DNA from: Pelomonas margarita
GTDB lineage: Bacteria > Pseudomonadota > Gammaproteobacteria > Burkholderiales > Burkholderiaceae_C
Direction: 5' to 3'
Assembly: GCF_043555875.1 (NCBI RefSeq)
Contig: NZ_JBIGHW010000002.1
Span: 310,001 to 374,000, forward strand
DNA: 64,000 bases
A program made the position numbers and the translations under genes. The notes beneath the pieces are model-generated. The model was not told the origin of the DNA and did no database searches. It worked only from the letters and a program-made list of their open reading frames with translations. This document shows positions 43,752 to 52,515 of this stretch, piece by piece (position 1 is the first letter of the stretch; the number at the start of each line of letters is the position of its first letter).

Positions 43752-46177
43752 GGCAGCTCCTTGAGCAGCGGCAGCGGCGTGACCTGGGCCTGCCGCGCGG
43801 TGACGATGTCCAGCATGGAGTCGTAGTCGGCCCGCTCGGCCAGCGCCTGCACGCCGGACTCGATGGCCTCAATGAAGCCGCAGTGCTCGGTCAGCCGCAC
43901 GGTCTCGATGGGCACCAGCTTGCGCTCGCGTATCCAGCGCCTCACCTCGGCCCAGCTGGCCTTGCCGGCATGCCAGCCGACGGTTTGCGCATTGGCCGCC
44001 GAGCTTCCGCCTGCATCGGCCTGCACCACCTCGCTGTAGCTGACCGCGCCCATCTGCTGGTACTCCTGCTGGAAACTGCTGTGCCGCCACCACCCAGGCA
44101 GTGCGTGACCGTCGAGCAGGAAGACGACCGGGTAGATGTCCACCAGCTCCAGACAGGCCGCGAACAGCAGCGCCAGGTCGATGCAGGTGCCGGCGCGGTC
44201 GGCCTGGACGGTGGACGGCACACGCAGACGCTGCGAGTCCAGGTCGCCGCTATAGCTGGGCGGCGGGTTGATGTAGCCGAGTTTCCAGTCGTGCAGCAGC
44301 GTGGCCCAGATGGCCTCCACCTGGCGGTCGACGGCGCGCAGCGCGTCCTCGTCGAGGGCATCGGCCGGCACGGCCTGGTAGCCCTCGAAGCCGGCCGAGG
44401 GGTCGTCGCGCAGCACGCGGTTGTAGCGCTGCGCCTGCGCCACGGCGCGCACCACGGCCGGGTCGCGCGGCAGCACGAAGGACGGCAGCCAGCGGCCGTC
44501 CCGGCGGTTGTCGCGCCACTGGTCCACGGGCAGCAGGCGCAGGCGGTGACTGTCGTGGTACAGCACCTCGCCGCCCTGGCGCACACAGACATGCAGGCTG
44601 GTGTTGATAGCCTCGTGCACGCTGCGCGCCACCTCGGCCGTCAGCGGCACGTGGATCTTGTCGGTCAGCTTCTCGCGCACCTGGCGCAGCTTGACGCGGC
44701 GCTGGTAGCGCGCGACCTCAGCGCCCAGGTGCACGGCCACCTCCACATCCAGCGGCGCCGCGTCCTGGAAGCGCTCGCAGCTCAGCACGAAGCGCCGGAA
44801 CAGCGGCTGGGCGTTGTGCAGCACGGCGTAGTTCAACTCGCGGAAGGGCTCGATCTCGCAGCGCACCTCGGCCGAGGCTGGGCGCGCCGCTGCACCGGCA
44901 TGCACGGCCAGGCGCCGACCCTGGGCCTCGTGCGCCGCGCGGGTGTCCGGGTCGACGAAGACCGGGCCGTCCAGCCACAGCGTCACGCCGGTGGCGTCCA
45001 CTGACTCGGGCAGCGCCCTCACCTCGGCCCACATGCGGGAGAAGGCGTCCGGCAGATCGAAGCCGCCGTCGAACAGCTGCCGCAGCAGCAGGGTCAGCGC
45101 GTACTCGGCCAGCGAATCGTCGAAGGCATCCTGGAAACCCAGCGCCGCCCGCGACGCGCCCTCGGCGATCAGCATGGGCGCCAGACGCGCGGCGCTGTTC
45201 CAGACGTTCAGCGTCGTCAGATAGGGGGGCTGCGTGCCCACCGCCGCCGCGATGGCCTGCGCCAGTGCCTGGGCCGGCACCAAGCGCGGGGCGCCGTCGG
45301 TGCCGCGCAGCAGCAGGCCGTCCTGCAGGCGGCGTGCGTCGGCCAGCACTTCGTCCAGCGGCAGGCGCTGCAGCGGCGCGTCCAGCGCATCGGCGCTGGC
45401 CACCTCCACCAGCGCCGTCCTCGCGGCCAGCGCACCCAGCTCGCGCAGCGCCTGGTGGCTGTCCATGCCGGCCACGTGCAGCAGGTGGGGCGGGCGGACC
45501 GCCAGTTCGGCCACCAGCTCCTCCAAGCTGGGATGGTTCAGCACGCGCGGCGCCGGCACCTCGCGCGGCAGCGCAGCGGCCAGGTTCTTCAGCTCGGCCT
45601 CCACCGTCCAACGCTCGGCCAGCTCGCTGGGCAGCACGTTGACGAACAGCACGCGCAGCTCCCGCCAGGCCGGCAGCACCACCGCCTGGCGCGGCATGGG
45701 CTGCCAGGCGCCAGCCACCTCGTGCTGCACCTGCAGCTCGCGAATGACGGTCAGCGGCCGCGCGCCGCCCGGGGCCGCGCGGCGCTGCTCGCGCGTGGCG
45801 GCGGCCAGCACGTACTCCCACGGGAACACGCGCCCCTCCCAGCACAGCGCCTCGTGCTGATACGGCACGCGCACCACCAACGTGGACGCCTGGCCCAGCG
45901 CCTGAAGCTGGGCCGCGCCCAGGCCCAAAGCCCGCAGCGTGGCGGCTGCGTCGGCCTGGTGCTGCTCGCGCACCTTGGCCTCGCGCACCCAGCGCTGGCG
46001 CGAGCGCAGCAGGTAGGTCCAGCGCAGCGCCTGCTGCGCCATGCTCTGGCGCGAGCGCTCGTCCACAGCGGCCAGCGGCTGTCCCAGCGCATCGCCGTCA
46101 TGGGCGATGTGTACGCCTGCCAGCAGCTGCTCATGCGCGCGGGCGGCGCCCTTCCCCGGTCTGCCTGCTGTTGCCAC
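43748..46177 (-). CDS. CHAT-like domain fused to an Ig-like segment and a transglutaminase-like domain
   Basis: 809 residues from GTG with AGGAG seven bases upstream. Residues ~70-405 follow the CHAT (caspase/separase-like) order: LRVLFVNVLPSE, the His strand LLHVAGMDSH and the Cys strand TTLNVWNSAARLAP. At the catalytic positions Met238 and Trp326 stand where His and Cys are expected, so this half looks inactive. Residues ~430-600 are a beta-rich region (LRLLPVDQW, LPSFVLPRDPAV) like that preceding transglutaminase domains in DUF4011-type helicase proteins. Residues ~635-780 hold a transglutaminase-like core with Cys665 (AGTCIDLALLFAA), His691 (DGHAL) and Glu758 (LVPIETVRL). Coupled to the lipase gene. 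Confidence 0.75.
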   Translation of the reverse strand: MATAGRPGKGAARAHEQLLAGVHIAHDGDALGQPLAAVDERSRQSMAQQALRWTYLLRSRQRWVREAKVREQHQADAAATLRALGLGAAQLQALGQASTLVVRVPYQHEALCWEGRVFPWEYVLAAATREQRRAAPGGARPLTVIRELQVQHEVAGAWQPMPRQAVVLPAWRELRVLFVNVLPSELAERWTVEAELKNLAAALPREVPAPRVLNHPSLEELVAELAVRPPHLLHVAGMDSHQALRELGALAARTALVEVASADALDAPLQRLPLDEVLADARRLQDGLLLRGTDGAPRLVPAQALAQAIAAAVGTQPPYLTTLNVWNSAARLAPMLIAEGASRAALGFQDAFDDSLAEYALTLLLRQLFDGGFDLPDAFSRMWAEVRALPESVDATGVTLWLDGPVFVDPDTRAAHEAQGRRLAVHAGAAARPASAEVRCEIEPFRELNYAVLHNAQPLFRRFVLSCERFQDAAPLDVEVAVHLGAEVARYQRRVKLRQVREKLTDKIHVPLTAEVARSVHEAINTSLHVCVRQGGEVLYHDSHRLRLLPVDQWRDNRRDGRWLPSFVLPRDPAVVRAVAQAQRYNRVLRDDPSAGFEGYQAVPADALDEDALRAVDRQVEAIWATLLHDWKLGYINPPPSYSGDLDSQRLRVPSTVQADRAGTCIDLALLFAACLELVDIYPVVFLLDGHALPGWWRHSSFQQEYQQMGAVSYSEVVQADAGGSSAANAQTVGWHAGKASWAEVRRWIRERKLVPIETVRLTEHCGFIEAIESGVQALAERADYDSMLDIVTARQAQVTPLPLLKELP

Positions 46178-46272
46178 GGGCGGTTCTCCTGTCGGCCATC
46201 AAGGGCCCGGAGTATGGCGACGCCGCGCAGCGGCGTAACGTCACCGTTTGGGGGTCAGAGGATGAGACCCTC

Positions 46273-47220
46273 TCAAACTAGGCCCAGGCTTTCCTCGACG
46301 CCCAGGTGCACGTTCATGCTCTGCACGGCCGCGCCGCTGGCGCCCTTGCCCAGGTTGTCCAGCCGCGCGATGACCAGCGCCTGCGTGTCGCTGGCGAACA
46401 CGAAGATGTCCACGCGGTTGGTGTCGTTGCAAGCCTGCACGTCGAAGAAGCCGCCCTCCAGCGTGGCCGCGTCGCGCAGCGGCATCACGCGGATGAAGCG
46501 CTCGCCCGCGTAGTGCGCGGCCAGCGCCGCGTGCACGGCCTCGGGCGTCGCGCCAGCGGCCAATTGGCTCAGCTGCAGCGGCACGCTGACGGCCAGGCCC
46601 TTGTAGAAGCTGCTGACGATGGGCATGAACACCGGCGGCGTGGCCAGGCCGGTGTGGGCCATCATCTCCGGCAGGTGCTTGTGCTTGAGGCCCAGGCCAT
46701 AGGGGCGCGGCGCCTGCAGGTGCACGGGCAGCGGCTGCTGCTCGTACTCGGCAATCATGCTCTTGCCGCCACCCGAGTAGCCGGTGATGGACGTCGCACT
46801 GACCGCCGCATCGCGCGGCAGCAGGCCGGCATCCACCAGCGGGCGCACGGCCAGGATAAAGGCGCTGGCGTGGCAGCCCGGGTTGGCGATGCGCTTGGAC
46901 GCGCGGATGGCGTCGCGCTGGCCACGGGCCAGCTCGGGCAGGCCGAAGCTCCAGCCGGGCACGGTGCGGTGCGCCGTGCTGGCGTCGATGAGACAGGTGT
47001 TGGGGTTGGTGATCATGGCCGCAGCCTCGCGCGAGGCCGCGTCGGGCAGGCACAGGAAGGCCACATCGGCGGCGTTCAGCAGGCGGGCGCGCTCGGCCGG
47101 GTCCTTGCGTTTGTCGGCATCGATCTTGAGCACCTCAATGTCGGTGCGGGCCGCGAGGTACTCATGAATCCGAAGACCCGTCGTGCCCTCTTGCCCATCC
47201 ACAAACACCTTGAACGTCAT
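46273..47220 (-). CDS. argC: N-acetyl-gamma-glutamyl-phosphate reductase (type 2)
   Basis: 315 residues, the short ArgC type. FVDGQEGTTGLRIHEYL nucleotide-binding start, active Cys in ANPGCHASAF (about residue 117), GYSGGGKSM and NDTNRVDIFVF. It makes N-acetylglutamate semialdehyde in arginine synthesis. No other arg gene is adjacent. It is divergent from the small hydrolase gene with a 49-base spacer. Confidence 0.95.
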   Translation of the reverse strand: MTFKVFVDGQEGTTGLRIHEYLAARTDIEVLKIDADKRKDPAERARLLNAADVAFLCLPDAASREAAAMITNPNTCLIDASTAHRTVPGWSFGLPELARGQRDAIRASKRIANPGCHASAFILAVRPLVDAGLLPRDAAVSATSITGYSGGGKSMIAEYEQQPLPVHLQAPRPYGLGLKHKHLPEMMAHTGLATPPVFMPIVSSFYKGLAVSVPLQLSQLAAGATPEAVHAALAAHYAGERFIRVMPLRDAATLEGGFFDVQACNDTNRVDIFVFASDTQALVIARLDNLGKGASGAAVQSMNVHLGVEESLGLV

Positions 47221-47269
47221 GACCGCTGCTCCACTGAAAATCGCGAACCGTGCAGCTTAAGGGCAAACC

Positions 47270-47809
47270 ATGAATCCCACCCGCGTCCTGCTCCTTCCCG
47301 GCTGGCAGAACTCCGGCCCCGACCACTGGCAGAGCCGCTGGGAGCGCCTGCACGGCGACCAGCGCGTGGACCAGCACGACTGGGACTGGCCGCGCCGTGG
47401 CGACTGGATGGCGCGGCTGGACGAGGTGCTGCTGCAGGACGACGCCCCGGCGCTGCTGGTGGCGCATTCGCTGGGCTGCCAGCTGGTGGCGAGCTGGGCC
47501 GAGCACTCGCAGCACACGGCCCGCGTGGCCGGCGCGCTGCTCGTCGCCCCGCCCGACACCGAGCGCGAGGACATGCCGCCGCAGCTGCACAACTGGCGCC
47601 CCATCCGCCGCGGCCGCCTGCCCTTCCCCAGCATCGCGGTCATCAGCAGCGACGACCCCTTCGGCGCCGCCGAACGCAGCACGGCGATGGCGGCGGACTG
47701 GGGGAGCAGCGTCGTCATCGCCGGGCCGCGCGGCCACCTGAACGCCGCCTCGGGCCTGGGCGACTGGCCCGAGGGCCGCGAGCTGCTGCGCAGCCTCGCG
47801 AAGCCCTGA
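47270..47809 (+). CDS. RBBP9/YdeN-family alpha/beta hydrolase
   Basis: 179 residues. LLLPGWQNSGPDHWQSRWE at the start, nucleophile in LVAHSLGCQLVA, acid in SSDDPFG and base in GPRGHLNAASGLGDWPEG match the RBBP9/YdeN serine hydrolase family. Cytoplasmic; substrate unknown. It ends 16 bases before parB and is probably transcribed with it. Confidence 0.92.
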   Translation: MNPTRVLLLPGWQNSGPDHWQSRWERLHGDQRVDQHDWDWPRRGDWMARLDEVLLQDDAPALLVAHSLGCQLVASWAEHSQHTARVAGALLVAPPDTEREDMPPQLHNWRPIRRGRLPFPSIAVISSDDPFGAAERSTAMAADWGSSVVIAGPRGHLNAASGLGDWPEGRELLRSLAKP

Positions 47810-47825
47810 AGGACAATCCGCATCC

Positions 47826-48731
47826 ATGGCAACGAAGAAACCCAAAGGCCTCGGCCTCGGCCTGGAAGCCCTGCTGGGCCCCAAGGTCAGCGACACCCCC
47901 GCGCCCGCAGAACGCGATGGCACGCCCAGCACACTGAAGCTGGAGCAGCTGCAGGCCGGCAAGTACCAGCCGCGCACGCGCATGGACGAGGGCTCGCTGT
48001 ACGAGCTGGCCGAGAGCATCAAGGGCCAGGGCATCATGCAGCCCATCCTCGTGCGCCCGATCACGCCCAACGGCGGCGTCAGCTACGAAATCATCGCCGG
48101 CGAACGCCGCTTCCGCGCCGCCAGGCTGGCCGGCCTGCGCGAGGTGCCGGTTCTGGTGAAGGCGGTGCCGGACGAATCGGCCGCCGCGATGGCGCTGATC
48201 GAGAACATCCAGCGCGAAGACCTCAACCCGCTGGAAGAGGCGCAAGGCCTGAAGCGCCTGACCGACGAGTTCGGCCTGACGCACGAGCAGGCTGCCCAGG
48301 CCGTGGGCCGCTCGCGCAGCGCGGCCAGCAACCTGCTGCGTCTGCTGAACCTGGCTGCGCCGGTGCAAAACATGCTCATGGCCGGTGACCTGGACATGGG
48401 CCACGCCCGAGCGCTGCTGCCGCTGGACGGCGCCACGCAGATCACCACCGCCAGCGAGATCGCAGCCAAGAAGCTCAGCGTGCGCGAGGCCGAGAAGCTG
48501 GTCTCCAAGACCCAGGGCGCCGCGCGCCAGGCCCCGCTGCTGCGCGTGAAGGGCGACAAGAGCCGCGACGTGCTGCGCCTGGAGGAAGAACTGGCCGACG
48601 CGCTGGGCGCCACGGTGGAAGTGCGCGTGAAGAAGCGCACCAAGAAGGGCGGGCAGAGCGGCGAGCTGGCCATCCACTTCGACTCGCTGGACGCGCTCTC
48701 TGGCCTGCTGGACAAGCTGCGCGGCACCTGA
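47826..48731 (+). CDS. parB: Chromosome-partitioning protein ParB (Spo0J)
   Basis: 301 residues. CTP-binding N-domain with YEIIAGERRFRAARLAGL (GERR box) and PNGGVSYEI, helix-turn-helix MALIENIQREDLNPLEEAQ... LTHEQAAQAVGRSRSAASNLLRLLNL, and C-terminal dimerisation domain (GQSGELAIHFDSLDALSGLLDKL). It binds parS at 38480, 38669 and 39573. Separated from parA by six genes. Confidence 0.97.
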   Translation: MATKKPKGLGLGLEALLGPKVSDTPAPAERDGTPSTLKLEQLQAGKYQPRTRMDEGSLYELAESIKGQGIMQPILVRPITPNGGVSYEIIAGERRFRAARLAGLREVPVLVKAVPDESAAAMALIENIQREDLNPLEEAQGLKRLTDEFGLTHEQAAQAVGRSRSAASNLLRLLNLAAPVQNMLMAGDLDMGHARALLPLDGATQITTASEIAAKKLSVREAEKLVSKTQGAARQAPLLRVKGDKSRDVLRLEEELADALGATVEVRVKKRTKKGGQSGELAIHFDSLDALSGLLDKLRGT

Positions 48732-49112
48732 ACGGCAGCCGCGCCGGACGCCCCATCGCGCCACGGCGCGACAACCTCGTCCACGATCGGCGGCCTTGTC
48801 GGAGCCCCGCCACAAGGCCCCTGCGTTCGTGTGGTTTGGACAGCGGGTGTCAGGTCTTGCCTCCACCCCGGGCGTATGCTGAATTCGCCCTGTCAACGAA
48901 ACCACGCACCGCCGGGTTGAGGGGGCAGGTAGCCGACGATTCGCAGCTTATTCTTGGGACCGAGGGTCCACTGCCGGCAGCAAGCTGCCCTGACAGCACC
49001 AGGAGAGTTCTGATGACGCCTTGCAGTTGAGGCGCGATCAGAACCCCCCAGCCGACCATGGGCACGGATCGTGCCTGCGGCCCTGTGGAGTTCAAACCGC
49101 AGGAGGTCGAAC
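48732..49112. other. 381-base intergenic region upstream of prkA
   Basis: A GC hairpin TCGCGCC/GGCGCGA follows parB near 48757-48773 without T-run. Further on, GGCAG-CAA-GCTGCC could form a hairpin near 48976-48989. AGGAGAG at 49001-49007 precedes a five-codon minigene ATGACGCCTTGCAGTTGA (49013-49030), a possible leader. The prkA promoter must be here, but no clear sigma-54 or sigma-70 pair was found. No larger gene is supported. Confidence 0.5.
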
Positions 49113-51035
49113 ATGGACGTCATCAGCCATTTCGCGGCGCGCTACGAGCGCACCAAGGTCGAAGAGCTCTCGCTGGAGGACTACCTCGCCGAGTGCAAAA
49201 ACAACCCCCTGGCCTACGCCACGGCCGCCGAGCGCATGCTCAAGGCCATCGGCGAGCCGCAGATGCTGGACACGCGCAACGACCCGCGCCTCTCGCGCCT
49301 GTTCGCCAACAAGACCATCAAGATCTACCCGGCCTTCGCCGAGTTCTATGGGCTCGAAGAAGCCATCGAGCAGGTGGTGTCCTATTTCAGGCACGCTGCA
49401 CAGGGGCTGGAGGAAAAGAAGCAGATCCTCTACCTGCTGGGCCCGGTGGGCGGCGGCAAGAGTTCCATCGCCGAGCGGCTGAAGGTGCTGATGGAGCAGG
49501 TGCCCTTCTACGCCATCGCCGGCTCGCCGGTGAACGAGAGCCCGTTGGGTCTGTTCGACCCGACTGAAGACGGCCCGCTGCTGGAGCGCGACTACGGCAT
49601 CCCGCGCCGCTACCTCAGCCGCATCTTGTCGCCCTGGGCCGTCAAGCGGCTCGACGAGTTCGGCGGCGACATCCGAAAGTTCAAGGTCGTCAAGCGCTAC
49701 CCCAGCGTGCTCAAGCAGCTCGGCGTGGCCAAGACCGAGCCGGGTGACGAGAACAACCAGGACATCAGCTCACTGGTGGGCAAGGTCGACATCCGCAAGC
49801 TTGAGACCTACGCGCAGGATGACCCCGACGCTTACAGCTACTCCGGTGGCCTGTGCCTGGCCAACCAAGGCCTGCTGGAGTTCGTGGAAATGTTCAAGGC
49901 GCCCATCAAGGTGCTGCACCCGCTGCTAACGGCCACGCAGGAAGGCAACTACAAGGGCACCGAGGGCTTCGGCGCCATTCCCTTCGACGGCATCGTGCTC
50001 GCGCACAGCAACGAGAGCGAGTGGAAGACCTTCCGCAACAACAAGAACAACGAGGCCTTCCTGGACCGCGTCTACATCGTCAAGGTGCCGTACTGCCTGC
50101 GCGTCAGCGAGGAAGTGAAGATCTACGAGAAGCTGATCCGCGGCTCGTCGCTGGCCGAGGCCAAGTGCGCGCCCGGCACGCTGAAGATGATGAGCCAGTT
50201 CGCCGTGCTCACGCGCCTGAAGGAGCCCGAGAACTCATCGCTGTATTCCAAGATGCAGATCTACGACGGCGAGAACCTCAAGGACACCGACCCCCGCGCC
50301 AAGAGCTACCAGGAGTACCGCGACTACGCTGGTGTCGACGAAGGCATGAGTGGCATCAGCACGCGCTTCGCGTACAAGATTCTGTCCAAGGTCTTCAACT
50401 TCGACAGCGCCGAGGTGGCGGCCAACCCCGTGCACCTGATGTACGTGCTGGAGCAGCAAATCGAGCGCGAGCAGTTCCCGAAGGAGCTCGAAGAGAAGTA
50501 CGTCGGCTTCATCAAGGAGCAGCTGTCGCCGCGCTATGCCGAGTTCATCGGCAAAGAGATACAGACCGCTTACCTGGAGAGTTACTCCGAGTACGGCCAG
50601 AACATCTTCGACCGCTACGTGACCTATGCCGACTACTGGATCCAGGACCAGGAGTACCGCGATACCGATACCGGCGAGGTCTTCGACCGCGCGGCGCTGA
50701 ACGCCGAGCTGGAGAAGATCGAGAAGCCGGCCGGCATCTCCAACCCCAAGGACTTCCGCAACGAGATCGTCAACTTCGTGCTGCGGGCGCGCGCCAACAA
50801 CGCGGGCAAAAACCCGCTGTGGACCAGCTACGAGAAGCTGCGCACCGTCATCGAGAAGAAGATGTTCTCCAACACCGAGGAACTGCTGCCCGTCATCAGC
50901 TTCAACGCCAAGGCCAGCGCCGAGGACGCCAAGAAGCACGAGAACTTCGTGCAGCGCATGGTGGACAAGGGCTATACGGCCAAGCAGGTGCGGCTGTTGT
51001 GCGAGTGGTACTTGAGGGTCCGCAAGAGCAGCTGA
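49113..51035 (+). CDS. prkA: PrkA/YeaG-family serine protein kinase
   Basis: 640 residues, full length. AAA-type Walker A LGPVGGGKSSIAERL (about 108-122), PrkA N-terminal domain with SPVNESPLGLFDP and PEPTIDE-binding region GTEGFGAIPFDG, and the kinase-like C-terminal domain (AYLESYSEYGQNIFDRYVTYADYW). It acts in stress, stationary phase and nitrogen starvation. AGGAGG lies six bases before the ATG. First gene of the prkA-yeaH-spoVR operon. Confidence 0.96.
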   Translation: MDVISHFAARYERTKVEELSLEDYLAECKNNPLAYATAAERMLKAIGEPQMLDTRNDPRLSRLFANKTIKIYPAFAEFYGLEEAIEQVVSYFRHAAQGLEEKKQILYLLGPVGGGKSSIAERLKVLMEQVPFYAIAGSPVNESPLGLFDPTEDGPLLERDYGIPRRYLSRILSPWAVKRLDEFGGDIRKFKVVKRYPSVLKQLGVAKTEPGDENNQDISSLVGKVDIRKLETYAQDDPDAYSYSGGLCLANQGLLEFVEMFKAPIKVLHPLLTATQEGNYKGTEGFGAIPFDGIVLAHSNESEWKTFRNNKNNEAFLDRVYIVKVPYCLRVSEEVKIYEKLIRGSSLAEAKCAPGTLKMMSQFAVLTRLKEPENSSLYSKMQIYDGENLKDTDPRAKSYQEYRDYAGVDEGMSGISTRFAYKILSKVFNFDSAEVAANPVHLMYVLEQQIEREQFPKELEEKYVGFIKEQLSPRYAEFIGKEIQTAYLESYSEYGQNIFDRYVTYADYWIQDQEYRDTDTGEVFDRAALNAELEKIEKPAGISNPKDFRNEIVNFVLRARANNAGKNPLWTSYEKLRTVIEKKMFSNTEELLPVISFNAKASAEDAKKHENFVQRMVDKGYTAKQVRLLCEWYLRVRKSS

Positions 51036-51049
51036 TCGAAAGGTAGCGC

Positions 51050-51232
51050 ATGTCGCTCCAGCAAATCATCGACCGCCGGCTGTCGGGCAAGAACAAGTCC
51101 ATCGGCAACCGCGAGCGCTTCCTGCGCCGCAGTCACGGAGCCCCTCGTCCGGCGGGTACGCCGGACGATCCCCCGAGGGGATGCGGGCCGGCTTGGGGCG
51201 GCCCGGCGCTCGGCCCGCAGGGAGGCTTCTAA
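51050..51232 (+). pseudogene. Duplicated 5' end of yeaH running into repeat E2 (60-codon leader-like frame)
   Basis: The first 27 residues (MSLQQIIDRRLSGKNKSIG...RR) are identical to those of yeaH at 51232, but seven of the first twelve codons differ, all synonymously; the last 15 codons are identical. The frame then enters repeat E2 and stops TAA at 51230-51232, overlapping the real yeaH ATG (TAATG). Either a decayed duplicate or a translated leader that couples yeaH to prkA. Confidence 0.75.
51131..51231 (+). repeat. GC-rich intergenic repeat copy E2 upstream of yeaH
   Basis: Contains CCCCTCGTCCGGCG...CGCCGGACGATCCCCCGAGGGG (51141-51180), a long interrupted stem, then GCGGGCC...GGCCCGC. 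It shares most of its sequence with the inverse complement of E3 after yeaH and its ends with E1 at 7759. It lies between the duplicated yeaH fragment and the intact yeaH start. Confidence 0.75.
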
Positions 51233-52515
51233 TGTCTCTGCAGCAGATCATCGACCGACGCCTCTCCGGCAAGAACAAGTCCATCGGCAACCGCGAGCGC
51301 TTCCTGCGCCGCCACAAGGACCAGATCCGCGAGGCGGTGAAGCGCGCGGTGGACGGCCGGGGGATCCGCGACATGGAACGCGGCGAGGACGTGAAGATCC
51401 CGAAAAAAGATCTCAACGAACCCGTCTTCGGCCATGGCGAGGGCGGCGTGCGCGAGGTCGTGCGGCCCGGCAACCAAGAGTACGTGAAGGGCGACCGCAT
51501 CGCCAAGCCGAAAGGTGGACAAGGCGGGCAAGGCGGTGGCAACGGCGAAGCCAGCGACCAGGGCGAGGGGGAGGACGACTTCGTCTTCCACCTCAGCAAG
51601 GAAGAGTTCATGCAGGTCTTCTTCGACGACCTGGCCCTGCCCAACCTCGCCCGCACGACGCTGGCCGACACGCCCGAGTGGAAGAGCCACCGCGCCGGCT
51701 TCTCGTCCGACGGTACGCCCACCAACCTGCACGTCGTGCGCTCCATGCGCGGCGCTCTGGGCCGGCGCATCGCGCTGGGCATGGACAAACGCCGCGAGCT
51801 GCACGAGCTCGAAGCACGCGAGCAGGAGTTGCTGAAGGAAGACCGCCCAGAAACGCCCCGCCTGCTGCTGGAAACGCGTGAGCGCATCGCCCACCTGAAG
51901 GCCCGGCTGGACGCCATCCCCTTCCTGGATCCCATTGACCTGCGCTTTCGCTCCCGCGTGCGCGTGCCAGTGCCGACGACGCGCGCCGTCATGTTCTGCC
52001 TGATGGACGTGTCGGGCTCCATGGACGAGAGCCGCAAGGACCTCGCCAAGCGCTTCTTCATCCTGCTGTACCTCTTCCTCACGCGGCACTACGAGAAGAT
52101 CGACGTGGTCTTCATCCGCCACCACACGCAGGCACAGGAAGTCGACGAGCAGAACTTCTTCCACGCCACCGAGACCGGTGGCACCGTCGTGTCGTCGGCG
52201 CTCGTGCTGATGGAGCAGATCATCCGCGAGCGCTACTCGCCGACCGAGTGGAACATCTACGGCGCCCAGGCCAGCGACGGCGACAACTGGCACCACGACA
52301 GCGGCCGCTGCCGCGAACTGCTGGCCGACAAGATCCTGCCGCTGTGCCGCTACTTCGCCTACGTGCAGGTGGCCGAGCCGGAGCAGAACCTCTGGGAGGA
52401 ATACCAGAAGCTGCAGGAAGACGTCGGCCACTTCGCGATGCGCAAGGCCGTCGAGGCCTCGCAGATCTACCCGGTCTTCCGTGAGCTGTTCAAGAAAGAA
52501 GGGGCCTCGGCATGA
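51232..52515 (+). CDS. yeaH: YeaH/UPF0229-family von Willebrand factor A-type protein
   Basis: 427 residues. N-terminal MSLQQIIDRRLSGKNKSIGN is family-typical, a low-complexity linker with Gly/Gln (GGQGGQGGGNG) follows, and the C-terminal half holds a VWA domain with MIDAS motif DVSGSMDES. YeaH works with PrkA/YeaG in stress signalling. GGGAGG is eight bases before ATG. Bracketed by inverted repeat copies E2 and E3. Confidence 0.95.
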   Translation: MSLQQIIDRRLSGKNKSIGNRERFLRRHKDQIREAVKRAVDGRGIRDMERGEDVKIPKKDLNEPVFGHGEGGVREVVRPGNQEYVKGDRIAKPKGGQGGQGGGNGEASDQGEGEDDFVFHLSKEEFMQVFFDDLALPNLARTTLADTPEWKSHRAGFSSDGTPTNLHVVRSMRGALGRRIALGMDKRRELHELEAREQELLKEDRPETPRLLLETRERIAHLKARLDAIPFLDPIDLRFRSRVRVPVPTTRAVMFCLMDVSGSMDESRKDLAKRFFILLYLFLTRHYEKIDVVFIRHHTQAQEVDEQNFFHATETGGTVVSSALVLMEQIIRERYSPTEWNIYGAQASDGDNWHHDSGRCRELLADKILPLCRYFAYVQVAEPEQNLWEEYQKLQEDVGHFAMRKAVEASQIYPVFRELFKKEGASA

